Shown here in pieces: positions 43,942 through 52,155 of a stretch of 64,000 bases of DNA. The notes beneath the pieces were generated by a model, which was given only the letters and a program-made list of their open reading frames with translations, was not told the origin of the DNA and did not search any database. The translations under genes were made by a program, and so were the position numbers. The DNA comes from Actinoalloteichus fjordicus (GTDB lineage Bacteria > Actinomycetota > Actinomycetes > Mycobacteriales > Pseudonocardiaceae): contig NZ_CP016076.1 of NCBI RefSeq assembly GCF_001941625.1, positions 1,240,001 through 1,304,000 on the forward strand, written 5' to 3'. The stretch's first letter is position 1, and the number at the start of each line of letters is the position of its first letter.

Positions 43942-46815
43942 TCACCTCGTGGCGGCCGCGTTCGTCACGGCGGGCAGGTCGTTCCTGCTCTTCACGCCGA
44001 GCTTGCGGTAGACCCGGGTCAGATGCTGTTCGACGGTGCTGACCGTGACGTAGAGCTGATCGCTGATCTCGCGGTTCGTGTGTCCGATCGCCGCCAGCTC
44101 AGCGACCCGGCGCTCCGATTCGCTGAGGGAGTGCAGTCCGATGACCTCGGCATCCCGACCCGTCCTCGCGGCTCCGACGTCCTGATCACCGGTGTGCGTG
44201 CCCGTGGGCGCGGGCAGGCGGCCGATGCCCGCTTCGGTCGCCTCCGCGCGTGGCCGGCCACGGGCCGGGTCCGAGTCGCCCGCCTGGCGCAGCTGGTTGA
44301 GGTCGCGCAATGCCCTGGCGAGTGTCAACCGGTCGCCGGAGCTGCGCAGACAGTCGATCGCCTGACGCAGCAGTGCGTTGCGCTGCGCGGGTTCGCTGCT
44401 GGCCGCCAAGGTCCGCAGCGAGATCCCCCTGGTCCGCTCGTCGACGGTCCCGACGCGCTCGAGCTGCTGCCTGACGAGATCACGAGCCACCCTGGGCCTG
44501 CTGAGCTGGAGGTTGGCCTCCGCAAGGCCGCTGCGCCACGGCACCAGCATGGGGAAGTCGATGTCCCATTCCTTCATCAGTCGGCCGCAGCGCTGGAAGT
44601 CGTTGATCGCGGCCAGCACCCGCCCGGCGGCCAGGTGATGGTGGCCTCTGGCATGCAGGTAACGCAGTCCCCACTGCGTGGTGAACGTCGATTCCCCGAC
44701 CCGATGCCGCAGCGCCTCCGCAGCCCTCTCGTGCTGCTCCAGAGCGGTCGCGGCCAGCACCAGAGTCCCCAGCGGATAGCCGATCTGGACGCCCCAGCCG
44801 CGCGGGGGCAGCCGGTGGAACGCGGCCTCGGCGTGTTCGACTGCTGTGACGGCGTCGCCGCGCCGGAGCAGGATGTCCGCGTGCAGTGCGCCCAGGACGG
44901 CCTGCCACGTGACCTCGCCCCGACGATCGGCCTCCGAGGCGAGGCGTCGGCACCACCAGGCTGCGCGATCCGGCTGCCCGCCGTAGACCAGGGTCTGGAT
45001 CGCCGTTGCCGCGATCTCCAGTGCCATGCCGCCGAAGCGGCAGCTCTGCAGGATGTGCTCGGCGCTGGCGACGGCTGCGCCGTCCCCGCCGTGCGCCCAG
45101 ACGGTGGCCAGCATCCGCGTCGTGTCGACGAGCGGGTCCTCGCCCGCGGGCGGCGACGTCGTGCTGAGCGCGCCGAAGACGTCCTGGGCCGAGCCGAAGA
45201 CCCACTCGTATGCGATGCGCAGCTCCGCCGACGTCTGCGCGTCGATCCCGCCAGGTGCGGCGAGCAGCGTGTCCAATGCCTTCGCCGCCGTCGTGCGGTT
45301 GCCGTTCCACACCGCGTGCCGCACCACGGTCACTGCATCGCGCGTCGCGAGCCTGCCGTCCTCCAGCGCGGGAAGCAGCTCGGCGAGGTGCAGCGCGGCC
45401 GCCGACGGATTCACGCTCCACAGCGCCCTGATCAGCGACACCGAGATCTTGAGCCGCTCGTCCTCGTGCTCGGTGCTGCGCAACGCCAGGTCGAGGCACC
45501 GCACCGCGATGTGTACCTCGTCGCCGATGAGTGCCTGTTCGGCGGCGTCGCGCAGGACGCCGACCGACCAGTCCGCGTCGACCTCGTCCGCCGCGATGAG
45601 GTGCGCGGCGACCTTCGGCGCCGCGGCGCCGTCCTGGTGCAGCAGCTCGGCTGCGTGCAGATGCAGGAGGGGACGCTCCACCGAGGGCAGGCCGTCCAAC
45701 ACCGCCTTGGTCGCGGCCGGGTGTCGGAAGGCACCGTCCTGCAACAAGCCCGCCGAGGTCAGGATCTCGACGATGCGACCGGCGGTCTCCGGGATCAGCC
45801 CCGCCAGCCTGCCGATCAGCGCGGGGGTGGCCTGGGTACCGAGCACGGCCACCGCGCGCGCCACCCCGAGCAGATCGGGGTCCCAGCGGTGCAGACAGGC
45901 CTGGACGGCCCTCGCGAAGGCGGCACCCACCACCGGCTGCGGATCGTCGTCGGCGGTCGATGCCGAGGACTCGCCGCTCTCGTAGTCCTCCAACAGCGCA
46001 TTGAGCAGCATCGGGTTGCCGCCGGTGAGGTCCGCGTAAGCGGGCGCGAGGCGGCCGGCGTTCGTCGCGGACATCGACTCGCCCAGTAGATCGGTGATCT
46101 CCTCGATCGACAACGGCCCGAGCCTGATTCGGTGATGCCTGCGACGGGTGAGATCGGCATAGAAGAGCGGCAACGTCGTCTGCAGGTACTCCCATTCGTT
46201 CAACACGAGCAGGATCGATGCGGACTGCATTCGGCGGCGCAGATAGAGGAGAAGTTGTAAGGAAGAGCTGTCAGCGAACTGGACGTCGTCGATGCAGACG
46301 ACGACGGGGCGCCTGCGCGCCAGTTTCAGCAGTGCGGCGCAGATCTCCTGGAGGATACGAGCCCCGGTGTGGTGGATCGACCGGATGTCAGGCCCGACAT
46401 CCTCGACGGTGAGCGTCTCGGCAGTGACGAGTCGCGATACCTGGTCGGTGACCTCCGGCGGTACGTCGGAACTGTAGAAGAGCTGCTCGACCACACCCAT
46501 CTGCAGGACGCATTCGGCGCGTGATCCGGTGGCGCTGAGTACGAGTGCACCGGATTCACTTGCGTACCGTGACAGTCGATGCAGTAATTCGGTCTTGCCA
46601 CTCGCCGGACCTCCGGTGACGAGTGCCAATCGACCGTTGTGGGTGCTACTCTCGTCTAATAAGGATCTGAGTATTCGCAATGCTTCGCGGTGACCCGAAT
46701 AAGCCATGCCGTTACCCCCAGCTGGCGAGTCGAGTGGGACGTCGTAGGGAAGTCGGCGATCGTAGACCGGCCACTGATCGGGTGCAGGAAATGGGTCGCC
46801 GACGGTATTCAGCAC
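43942..46815 (-). CDS. LAL-type LuxR regulator with two consecutive TTA codons
   Basis: Large ATP-binding regulator of 957 residues. Walker A lies at about 68-78 (LVTGGPASGKTELLHRL), Walker B near VVCIDDVQFADSSSLQLLL. A long helical middle follows, and the C-terminal LuxR helix-turn-helix is LSESERRVAELAAIGHTNRE with SDQLYVTVSTVEQHLTRVY after it. Start GTG 46815; ATG 46708 is an alternative that begins at the usual LAL N-terminus. Codons 52 and 53 (46657-46662) are both TTA, so translation should depend on the rare Leu-UUA tRNA. Likely pathway activator. Confidence 0.9.
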   Translation of the reverse strand: MLNTVGDPFPAPDQWPVYDRRLPYDVPLDSPAGGNGMAYSGHREALRILRSLLDESSTHNGRLALVTGGPASGKTELLHRLSRYASESGALVLSATGSRAECVLQMGVVEQLFYSSDVPPEVTDQVSRLVTAETLTVEDVGPDIRSIHHTGARILQEICAALLKLARRRPVVVCIDDVQFADSSSLQLLLYLRRRMQSASILLVLNEWEYLQTTLPLFYADLTRRRHHRIRLGPLSIEEITDLLGESMSATNAGRLAPAYADLTGGNPMLLNALLEDYESGESSASTADDDPQPVVGAAFARAVQACLHRWDPDLLGVARAVAVLGTQATPALIGRLAGLIPETAGRIVEILTSAGLLQDGAFRHPAATKAVLDGLPSVERPLLHLHAAELLHQDGAAAPKVAAHLIAADEVDADWSVGVLRDAAEQALIGDEVHIAVRCLDLALRSTEHEDERLKISVSLIRALWSVNPSAAALHLAELLPALEDGRLATRDAVTVVRHAVWNGNRTTAAKALDTLLAAPGGIDAQTSAELRIAYEWVFGSAQDVFGALSTTSPPAGEDPLVDTTRMLATVWAHGGDGAAVASAEHILQSCRFGGMALEIAATAIQTLVYGGQPDRAAWWCRRLASEADRRGEVTWQAVLGALHADILLRRGDAVTAVEHAEAAFHRLPPRGWGVQIGYPLGTLVLAATALEQHERAAEALRHRVGESTFTTQWGLRYLHARGHHHLAAGRVLAAINDFQRCGRLMKEWDIDFPMLVPWRSGLAEANLQLSRPRVARDLVRQQLERVGTVDERTRGISLRTLAASSEPAQRNALLRQAIDCLRSSGDRLTLARALRDLNQLRQAGDSDPARGRPRAEATEAGIGRLPAPTGTHTGDQDVGAARTGRDAEVIGLHSLSESERRVAELAAIGHTNREISDQLYVTVSTVEQHLTRVYRKLGVKSRNDLPAVTNAAATR

Positions 46816-47089
46816 GATTCATAGAACGCCGTTGATGCCCCCAGATGGCCGGTCGCTTCCCGGCGGGAGCCTAACACACGATTGGCCGAGGTCAAGTGTT
46901 CCTAGTGCTGTTCTGACCAGCTGCTCGCCAGCCAAGGAGTTACCAGTGTGCACCCGGGCGAGCCGCCGCCGCAGATGTCTTCCGGGTAGTCGAGTAGCCG
47001 GTCAAGGATACGCTTAGTGAGGTCCACTGGATCTTCAACAATGGTAGCTGTCCTGGACAGCTAGTGGCTTCTGTGCTAGGGGGGAAGAG
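46816..47089. promoter_or_regulatory. AT-richer divergent promoter region upstream of the LAL gene
   Basis: About 270 bases with clearly lower GC than the surroundings. It should carry the LAL promoter on the minus strand and a promoter for the small frames at 47090-47488 on the plus strand. No operator was identified. Confidence 0.4.
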
Positions 47090-47338
47090 GTGGTCGACGT
47101 GATCGTCTCCGGTCCTGTGTGGCCGCCTGGTGGACGTCTTATTCGGGCGCCCCCGATTGCGCTCCGTGCACCTCTCGTCGAAGCGGTGAAGCATGGATTG
47201 CCGGTGGCCATACTGTTTATTGCCGAATGGTTACCGACGGTTCGTGCTCGGGTCGCCCGTCGTGTTGTCCGAAACTGCTGGGAACCGACTGCGGAAGGCG
47301 CGCGTCATAGTCGAGCCGGAGTGTTCCTCAACAGATAA
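47090..47338 (+). CDS. Doubtful small hypothetical protein
   Basis: Open frame of 82 residues starting at GTG after GGGGGGAAGAG. It has one hydrophobic stretch (GLPVAILFIAEWLP) followed by an Arg-rich segment. I know no homologue. The spacing of the ribosome site is poor and codon bias is weak. Its stop lies 12 bases before the better-supported small frame at 47351. Confidence 0.25.
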   Translation: MVDVIVSGPVWPPGGRLIRAPPIALRAPLVEAVKHGLPVAILFIAEWLPTVRARVARRVVRNCWEPTAEGARHSRAGVFLNR

Positions 47339-47350
47339 AAGGAGTGTTCA

Positions 47351-47488
47351 GTGAAATCGGCTCACTACTCTCGTCCCCAGCCGGACGCGACGCCGCAGGC
47401 GCCCGGCGCGCCGACGGCGGCCCCATGCCTCGGCACGAAGCCCGTGCCGGTGTTGATCAGCAGCCCTGCCGCCGATGCGCCGACGTAG
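47351..47488 (+). CDS. Small peptide gene (45 residues) with strong ribosome site
   Basis: GTG 47351 follows AAAAGGAG at ideal spacing, a site as good as that of the C-methyltransferase gene. The 45-residue product has a Pro/Ala-rich middle and a single Cys (TAAPCLGTKPVPVLISS) and ends SPAADAPT. No known precursor or regulator family is recognised. It lies at the right border of the cluster, divergent from the LAL gene. It may encode a small peptide, or the site may be fortuitous. Confidence 0.4.
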   Translation: MKSAHYSRPQPDATPQAPGAPTAAPCLGTKPVPVLISSPAADAPT

Positions 47489-47627
47489 AGCCGCCCCACG
47501 CGGCGGGGTCGAGCCGTGCGACCACCACCGGGCGCGCGCCCGGCGTCTGCCGCCGACGCGCGGGCCTCATTCCGTTCGTACGCCGGGTGCGGCTGCACGT
47601 CCGATTGCGGCGCTAGGCTCACCGGCC

Positions 47628-48305
47628 ATGCGTCGTGTCACCGGGAAACAGGTCGTCGACACCAGTGCGGCCGACTTCGACGAGCTGGTGTCACGACACG
47701 AGGGCGTCGTTTTGGACGTGGGCACCGGCGATGGCAAGCACGCCTACCACGTCGCCCGCCGCCGACCCGCCGAGCTGGTGGTCGGTCTCGACGCGGCGAA
47801 GGACAACCTGCGCCGGATCGCGGCCAAGGCGGCGGCGAAGCCCGCCAAGGGCGGCGTGTCCAACCTGCTGTACGTGTGGGCAGGCGTGGAACGACTGCCC
47901 GCCGAACTGCACAGCGTCACCGAGGTGCACGTCCTGATGCCCTGGGGCAGCCTGCTGCGCGGCATGCTCGGCTCCGACCTGACGATGCTGCGTGACCTGG
48001 CGGCCGTCTGCGTGCCGAACGCCGAGTTCCTGATCACCCTGAACCTGCATGCCTGGCGGCCCGCCGTGCCGGAGGTCGGGACGCATCCGGAGCCGACGCC
48101 CGCCTCCGCACTGCGTGACCTGGCCCCGGTGCTCGCCGCCCAGCGGTGGCGGCTCGACGAGGCCGACTACCTCGATGCCGAGGAGATCGACGCACTGGCC
48201 ACCTCGTGGACCAGGCGACTCAACTCCTCCCGCGATCAGCTCGACGTCCTGGCGCTGCGCGGTGTGATCAACGCGAGGGACGCGGGCGGGGGCGACGGTG
48301 CATGA
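47628..48305 (+). CDS. 16S rRNA (adenine-1408-N1)-methyltransferase family protein (KamB/NpmA type)
   Basis: Methyltransferase of 225 residues. Motif I is VVLDVGTGDGKHAYHVARRR, then LVVGLDAAKDNLRRI, the NLLYVWAGVERLPAEL segment, and VLMPWGSLLRGML. These motifs match the m1A1408 methyltransferases that confer kanamycin/apramycin-type resistance. Both key tryptophans of the family appear to be present (in VWAGVE and TSWTRRL). Chromosomal homologues without a linked aminoglycoside cluster are common in actinomycetes, so it need not be the self-resistance gene of this cluster. Confidence 0.82.
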   Translation: MRRVTGKQVVDTSAADFDELVSRHEGVVLDVGTGDGKHAYHVARRRPAELVVGLDAAKDNLRRIAAKAAAKPAKGGVSNLLYVWAGVERLPAELHSVTEVHVLMPWGSLLRGMLGSDLTMLRDLAAVCVPNAEFLITLNLHAWRPAVPEVGTHPEPTPASALRDLAPVLAAQRWRLDEADYLDAEEIDALATSWTRRLNSSRDQLDVLALRGVINARDAGGGDGA

Positions 48306-48963
48306 TCGAGTCGGGCCGCCCCGGTGTTGTTCGAGGCCTTGTCATCCTCTCGTCCTGCCAGTCTGGCTGCCAGCCAGCCGCGGGCCCCGGCAACAGTGAC
48401 GCCCTCGCGGAGCACGTCGCGGAGCACCGGCTCGTCGCTCCCGCGATGTGCCAGCTCCGCGACCGTGAACTCCAGGGGCCGGACGTCGTTGCCGATCCAC
48501 CTGGTCACCTCGGCGGCGAGGTCGTCGACCTGGCCCTCCCAGCGATCATCGTCCACGTCGTCGGGTCGGATCAGCAGCGGATCGACGTCGCTCGTCGGCA
48601 CCATCGAACCTCGGGCCGCCGAGCCGAAGATCGCAGCGTAGCGGGGCGGGGTCGACCACGACGTCAGGCGATTCCCGAGACGTTCGAGGAACGTCTCGCG
48701 AAGCCGAGCGAGCGCGATGACGTCTCCGCCGCGAGATGATCACGATTGAGGCGACAGGCGTAAGCGCTGCCGATCCTCGCTGTGTGCACGGTGCCCTGCT
48801 CGGTCAATCGTCTCAACACCTTGCGGATCCCCGCTTGGGAGAACTGCGGGAGCGCGCGGTGCAGCTGCCCGGTCGTGAACGTGACTCGATGCCGGGCCAG
48901 CACTGCCAGGATGTCGCCGTCGAGAGTGGCCGTGATCGTGGCGAACGGGCGGCTCAGCTCCAT
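48236..48963 (-). pseudogene. HTH-nucleotidyltransferase (MNT fold) gene, frameshifted
   Basis: The first frame (from ATG 48963) gives a winged-helix-like start (LARHRVTFTTGQLHRALPQF, then GIRKVLRRLTEQGTVH) and ends at RDHLAAE before turning to nonsense. The adjacent frame continues with VIALARLRETFLERLGNRLT, then the nucleotidyltransferase motif YAAIFGSAARGSMVPTSDVD, and runs to 48236. A one-base change near 48720 explains the break. The GS and DxD residues are intact. The two halves could be separate proteins, but the second has no good start. It overlaps the convergent methyltransferase by 70 bases. Confidence 0.7.
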
Positions 48964-49002
48964 CGGCCCTCCCGGTCGCCTCGGTCAGACAGTGCGGCGT
49001 CC

Positions 49003-49034
49003 GCACTATTGTGCGGAAGGCCGCACAATAGTGC
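49003..49034. promoter_or_regulatory. Perfect 14-bp palindrome upstream of the nucleotidyltransferase gene
   Basis: GCACTATTGTGCGG (49003-49016) and CCGCACAATAGTGC (49021-49034) are exact complements around AAGG. A second repeat, AGTGCGG-CGT-CCGCACT, overlaps its left side (about 48991-49007). They lie 40-70 bases before the minus-strand start at 48963 and probably form its operator. Confidence 0.65.
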
Positions 49035-49122
49035 AGCCTTCGCATGGTGTGCCCCGCGTGCAGGCCTGCCCATCATCGTGGGCGCAGGCCGGGCCATGTC
49101 GGCCCCGATCGGGTTGCGCCGC

Positions 49123-50271
49123 TCAGCGCGAGGGACGTTCGTTGAGTGCGAGGACGAAGTCGTAGGCACTCCGGCGCGACCAGCCCGGCTGCGCGGCGAG
49201 GGCGAGGGCGATGGTCCTTGCGGAGACCGAGTCGGCCAACAGTGCGTTGACCAGGCTGGTCGGGTCCACCCGGGGGAGCAGGTCGGTGTCCTGCTCGGCG
49301 TCCACCCGACACAGCACGTCGCCCCGCTCCGGAGCCCGAAGCTCGGTGGCGGGCCCCCACCACGGTCGCTCGGCGCCCGCAGGCGTCGCGCTCACCACGG
49401 CCACCCGCCGGGGCCCCGCCTGCCGGTCGACCTCCGCCAGCACTCGGGGCAGCTCGGCGGCCGGTGCGCCGAAGACGACGGCGGTGCCGGGATGCGCGGC
49501 GACCAGCCGAGACACCTCGCGAGGCGGGAGTCGGCCTGCCGACAACACCGGCGTCGTCTGCGGTGAGACCGCCGAGACGGCCAGCTCCGGCGGCAGCCCG
49601 AGCACCTCCACGGCAGGACGGATCGGCGCGGCGAGGACTGCCGTCACCGACGGATCGGTGACGTCCGATGTGGACACGGCGAGCACTCGGCCGCCCGCCG
49701 CGAGGCAGGCCGCAGCCTCGGCCGCTCGCCCGGCTCGGGCGCCGTGCGCGGCGACGACCGCGCGAGCCGCAGCGTCCTCGGCGATCACCAGATCGGCGGC
49801 GGCGCACTCCACGGCCAGTCGATGCTCTCGGCCGGGCCCCGCGCGGAACCGGACCAGGACCCCGCCCGGCGGCCCCGGTGCGCGCTCGACCAGCACGTCG
49901 ATCTCGGCCGTCGGCTCCGCCGCCTGCCGCATCAGCTCGCGCGGCAGTCCCGCCGCCGAGAGATCCGCATCGGTGGCCAGGGTGTCGGGGAGTCGCTCCG
50001 AACTGCGCCGCACCACCGCTGACGACCCGGGCTGCCACAGTGAGTTCCCCGTGGCGTGCACGACGGCCTCGACGCCGCCTGCGGAGATGGTGATCCGCAG
50101 CGGCCCGGCCACCGCGGACTCGGCGGGCCCGACGGACTCGGCGGCCACCCCGATGACGCAGGTCGCCCTGGCGGTGATGTCGGCGTCCGTCGAGAACTCC
50201 AGCGTCTTGGCGTGGGTTCCCCGGACGGCGGCGTGGCCTCGGCAGCGCAGCCGCAGGACCTCGATCGACAT
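49123..50271 (-). CDS. DUF371 domain protein with RsmI-like C-terminal region
   Basis: Protein of 382 residues. Residues 1-140 match DUF371 (RCRGHAAVRGTHAKTLEFS, then ITARATCVIGVAAES). The rest follows the RsmI rRNA methylase in order: AADLVIAEDAAARAVVAAHG, GGRVLAVSTSDVTDPSVTAV, VEVLGLPPELAVSAVS, GTAVVFGAPAAELPRVLAEV, and a C-terminal RRSAYDFVLAL. Key glycines and the Asp of the SAM loop are altered, so methylation activity is doubtful. Function unknown; the DUF371 call rests on a conserved GH-x-TH-x-TLEF pattern. Confidence 0.65.
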   Translation of the reverse strand: MSIEVLRLRCRGHAAVRGTHAKTLEFSTDADITARATCVIGVAAESVGPAESAVAGPLRITISAGGVEAVVHATGNSLWQPGSSAVVRRSSERLPDTLATDADLSAAGLPRELMRQAAEPTAEIDVLVERAPGPPGGVLVRFRAGPGREHRLAVECAAADLVIAEDAAARAVVAAHGARAGRAAEAAACLAAGGRVLAVSTSDVTDPSVTAVLAAPIRPAVEVLGLPPELAVSAVSPQTTPVLSAGRLPPREVSRLVAAHPGTAVVFGAPAAELPRVLAEVDRQAGPRRVAVVSATPAGAERPWWGPATELRAPERGDVLCRVDAEQDTDLLPRVDPTSLVNALLADSVSARTIALALAAQPGWSRRSAYDFVLALNERPSR

Positions 50272-50756
50272 GATCAGCTCGCCTCCCACGCCGTGCCGTG
50301 CCCGCCTGGCCGGATGGAGCATAGCCGGCAGCCGGACGTCCGAGCGCCGGATGTGTCCGATCCGCCCGCCCGTCGGTGCCCCTCGGATCGGGGCCGATCC
50401 GTTCCGAGCGGACATGACCAGCCCACCAGACAGCCGTTCCTGCTGAGGCGGAACTGGGCTTGGGTTGGCAGGAGCGGGGGTGAATCCGGGTGTGAGAACG
50501 ATCGCGCCTCGTGCTCGAAGATGCGAACGGGTGTCCCTGGCCCGGTACGGCAGCCTTGCCGATCAGGTCTGGCTGAGCATCGAGAACGGGCGACGTGAGC
50601 AGATCGCCACCCGTGGTCCGCTCCAGGGCCCGGCGTCGTGGAGGCGGGAGCGGATTCGCCCCATTCATTCAGACAGTCGACCGGCGCCGTTCCGGTCTCT
50701 GCTGGACATCGCCTGAGTAGACCGGCTCGTGACGCCGGGTGACCTGCGCCCGCTGC
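50272..50756. other. Intergenic region
   Basis: About 485 bases between two minus-strand genes. An open frame at 50465-50716 on the plus strand has no recognisable domain and was not called. No repeat or hairpin of note is seen. Confidence 0.35.
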
Positions 50757-50963
50757 CTAGTCGCGGAACGATCCGTCGGCTCTGCGGGCGTGGAACTTGA
50801 GCCGGTGTCTGCACTGCGGACACCGCTGCTGGAAGACGCGGACCATCGCCAGCAGCAGCCACGCGACCCCCAAGGTCACCAGGTACAGCAGGCCTAAGGC
50901 CAGCTTTCGGCCACCCTGGACGATGCCCGGCTCCGTACAGAACCGGCAGTCACGACACCCCAT
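50757..50963 (-). CDS. Small zinc-ribbon-like membrane protein
   Basis: Protein of 68 residues. CRDCRFC at the N-terminus and RCPQCRHR near the C-terminus flank one hydrophobic helix (LALGLLYLVTLGVAWLLLAM). The two Cys pairs could form one zinc site at the membrane face, as in LITAF-like or double-zinc-ribbon small proteins. ATG 50963 is preferred because GGGGTGAC precedes it; a longer frame to 51026 is possible. Function unknown. Confidence 0.6.
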   Translation of the reverse strand: MGCRDCRFCTEPGIVQGGRKLALGLLYLVTLGVAWLLLAMVRVFQQRCPQCRHRLKFHARRADGSFRD

Positions 50964-51286
50964 GTCACCCCTTGCTCGTCGACCGGCGGTGAGCGCCCGG
51001 ATCTTCGTCCATTCAATCCTGTCCACCGTGTCATGAAAACTCGGCGGGGGTCGGTCCTCTGGTCGGGCCGGACAGGTCGTACTCGATCTCTGCCGGTCAC
51101 GAGGCCGTGGTCGGCGGGGTGGCGGCGTTGATCACCGCGGCGTCGATCGACGTGTAGTTGATCGACGAGGTCCTGCCGCCTCGGCGCGGACCGGTCCGAG
51201 GTCCGCAGGCCGCCTGATCTCCCGCGCAAGGCGGGCGCAGGCGCCGGGCGTCCGCGCGCGACCGCCGCGACAATTCTGCGCCTTAG

Positions 51287-51313
51287 GCAAAATTGCGGAC
51301 CGGGCAATATTGC
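51287..51313. promoter_or_regulatory. Tandem AT-rich palindromic sites upstream of a TetR gene
   Basis: GCAAAATTGC (51287-51296) and GCAATATTGC (51304-51313), the second a perfect palindrome, sit 33-59 bases before the TetR start with centres 17 bases apart. Related half sites (CAATTCTGCG, CCGCAAGAT) flank them. Probable binding sites of the TetR protein at 51346. Confidence 0.6.
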
Positions 51314-51345
51314 GCAGCCCGCAAGATTATGGTTAGGCTTCCGTC

Positions 51346-51975
51346 ATGACCACGTCGCGGGACACCGGCCCAGGACTGCGCGAGCGCAAGAAGCAGCAGA
51401 CTCGGGAGACGCTGAGCTGGGCCGCGCTTCGGCTGACGGTGGAACGCGGCCTGGACGCGGTCCTGATCGAGGACATCGCCGCCGAGGCGGGGGTGTCGCC
51501 GCGCACGTTCAACAACTACTTCGAGGGCAAGGCCGAGGCCGTCGTCTGGCGGCATTTCGACCGGGCGGCACGCATGGCCGATCTCCTCCGCGAGCGCCCG
51601 GCCGAGGAACCGTTGTGGGACGCCGTCATCCACGCCGTCCACGCCGTCCACGCCCACGCAGGCGACGAGCAGCGGAGTCCCGATCCGGAGTGGACCGCCG
51701 GGGTCGCGCTGCTGGTCGGCGAGCCCGCGTTGCAGGGCGCGTTCCTGAAGGCGAGCGCCGCCGCCGACCGGGAACGGGCGCTGGCGATCGGCGAGCGCAC
51801 CGGCACCGACCCCGACAAGGACATGTATCCGACACTGGTGTCTGCCGCGATCGGCTCGGCGATCGACGTCGCCACGCGCCACTGGCTGCGAGCCGATCCG
51901 CCCGTTCCGCTCGGCGGGCTGCTGCGCGCCGCGCTCGCCGAGATCACGGCGGGCCTGCCGGAGCCCGGCCGCTAG
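51346..51975 (+). CDS. TetR-family transcriptional regulator
   Basis: Regulator of 209 residues. The DNA-binding part reads RERKKQQTRETLSWAALRLT and EDIAAEAGVSPRTFNNYFEGK, and the helical ligand domain follows. The FNNYF variant is common in actinobacterial TetR proteins that control flavin monooxygenases or exporters. The next gene, 180 bases on, is an FAD monooxygenase. Operator-like palindromes precede it, so it probably represses itself and that gene. Confidence 0.9.
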   Translation: MTTSRDTGPGLRERKKQQTRETLSWAALRLTVERGLDAVLIEDIAAEAGVSPRTFNNYFEGKAEAVVWRHFDRAARMADLLRERPAEEPLWDAVIHAVHAVHAHAGDEQRSPDPEWTAGVALLVGEPALQGAFLKASAAADRERALAIGERTGTDPDKDMYPTLVSAAIGSAIDVATRHWLRADPPVPLGGLLRAALAEITAGLPEPGR

Positions 51976-52155
51976 GCAGCGCGCCCCGCCACCCTGACCA
52001 GCCTCGCCACAGGCTGCCTCTCCTCGCCGACGCCGAGTTCGGCGCACACCTCGCCCCCGGAACACGCAGCTCTGACCCCTACCGCCCGGACGCCCCGTCC
52101 GGGCGGCGATCTCGCCATGCCCTGATTCGGCAGGGCGAAGCAAGGAGGCATCCCG

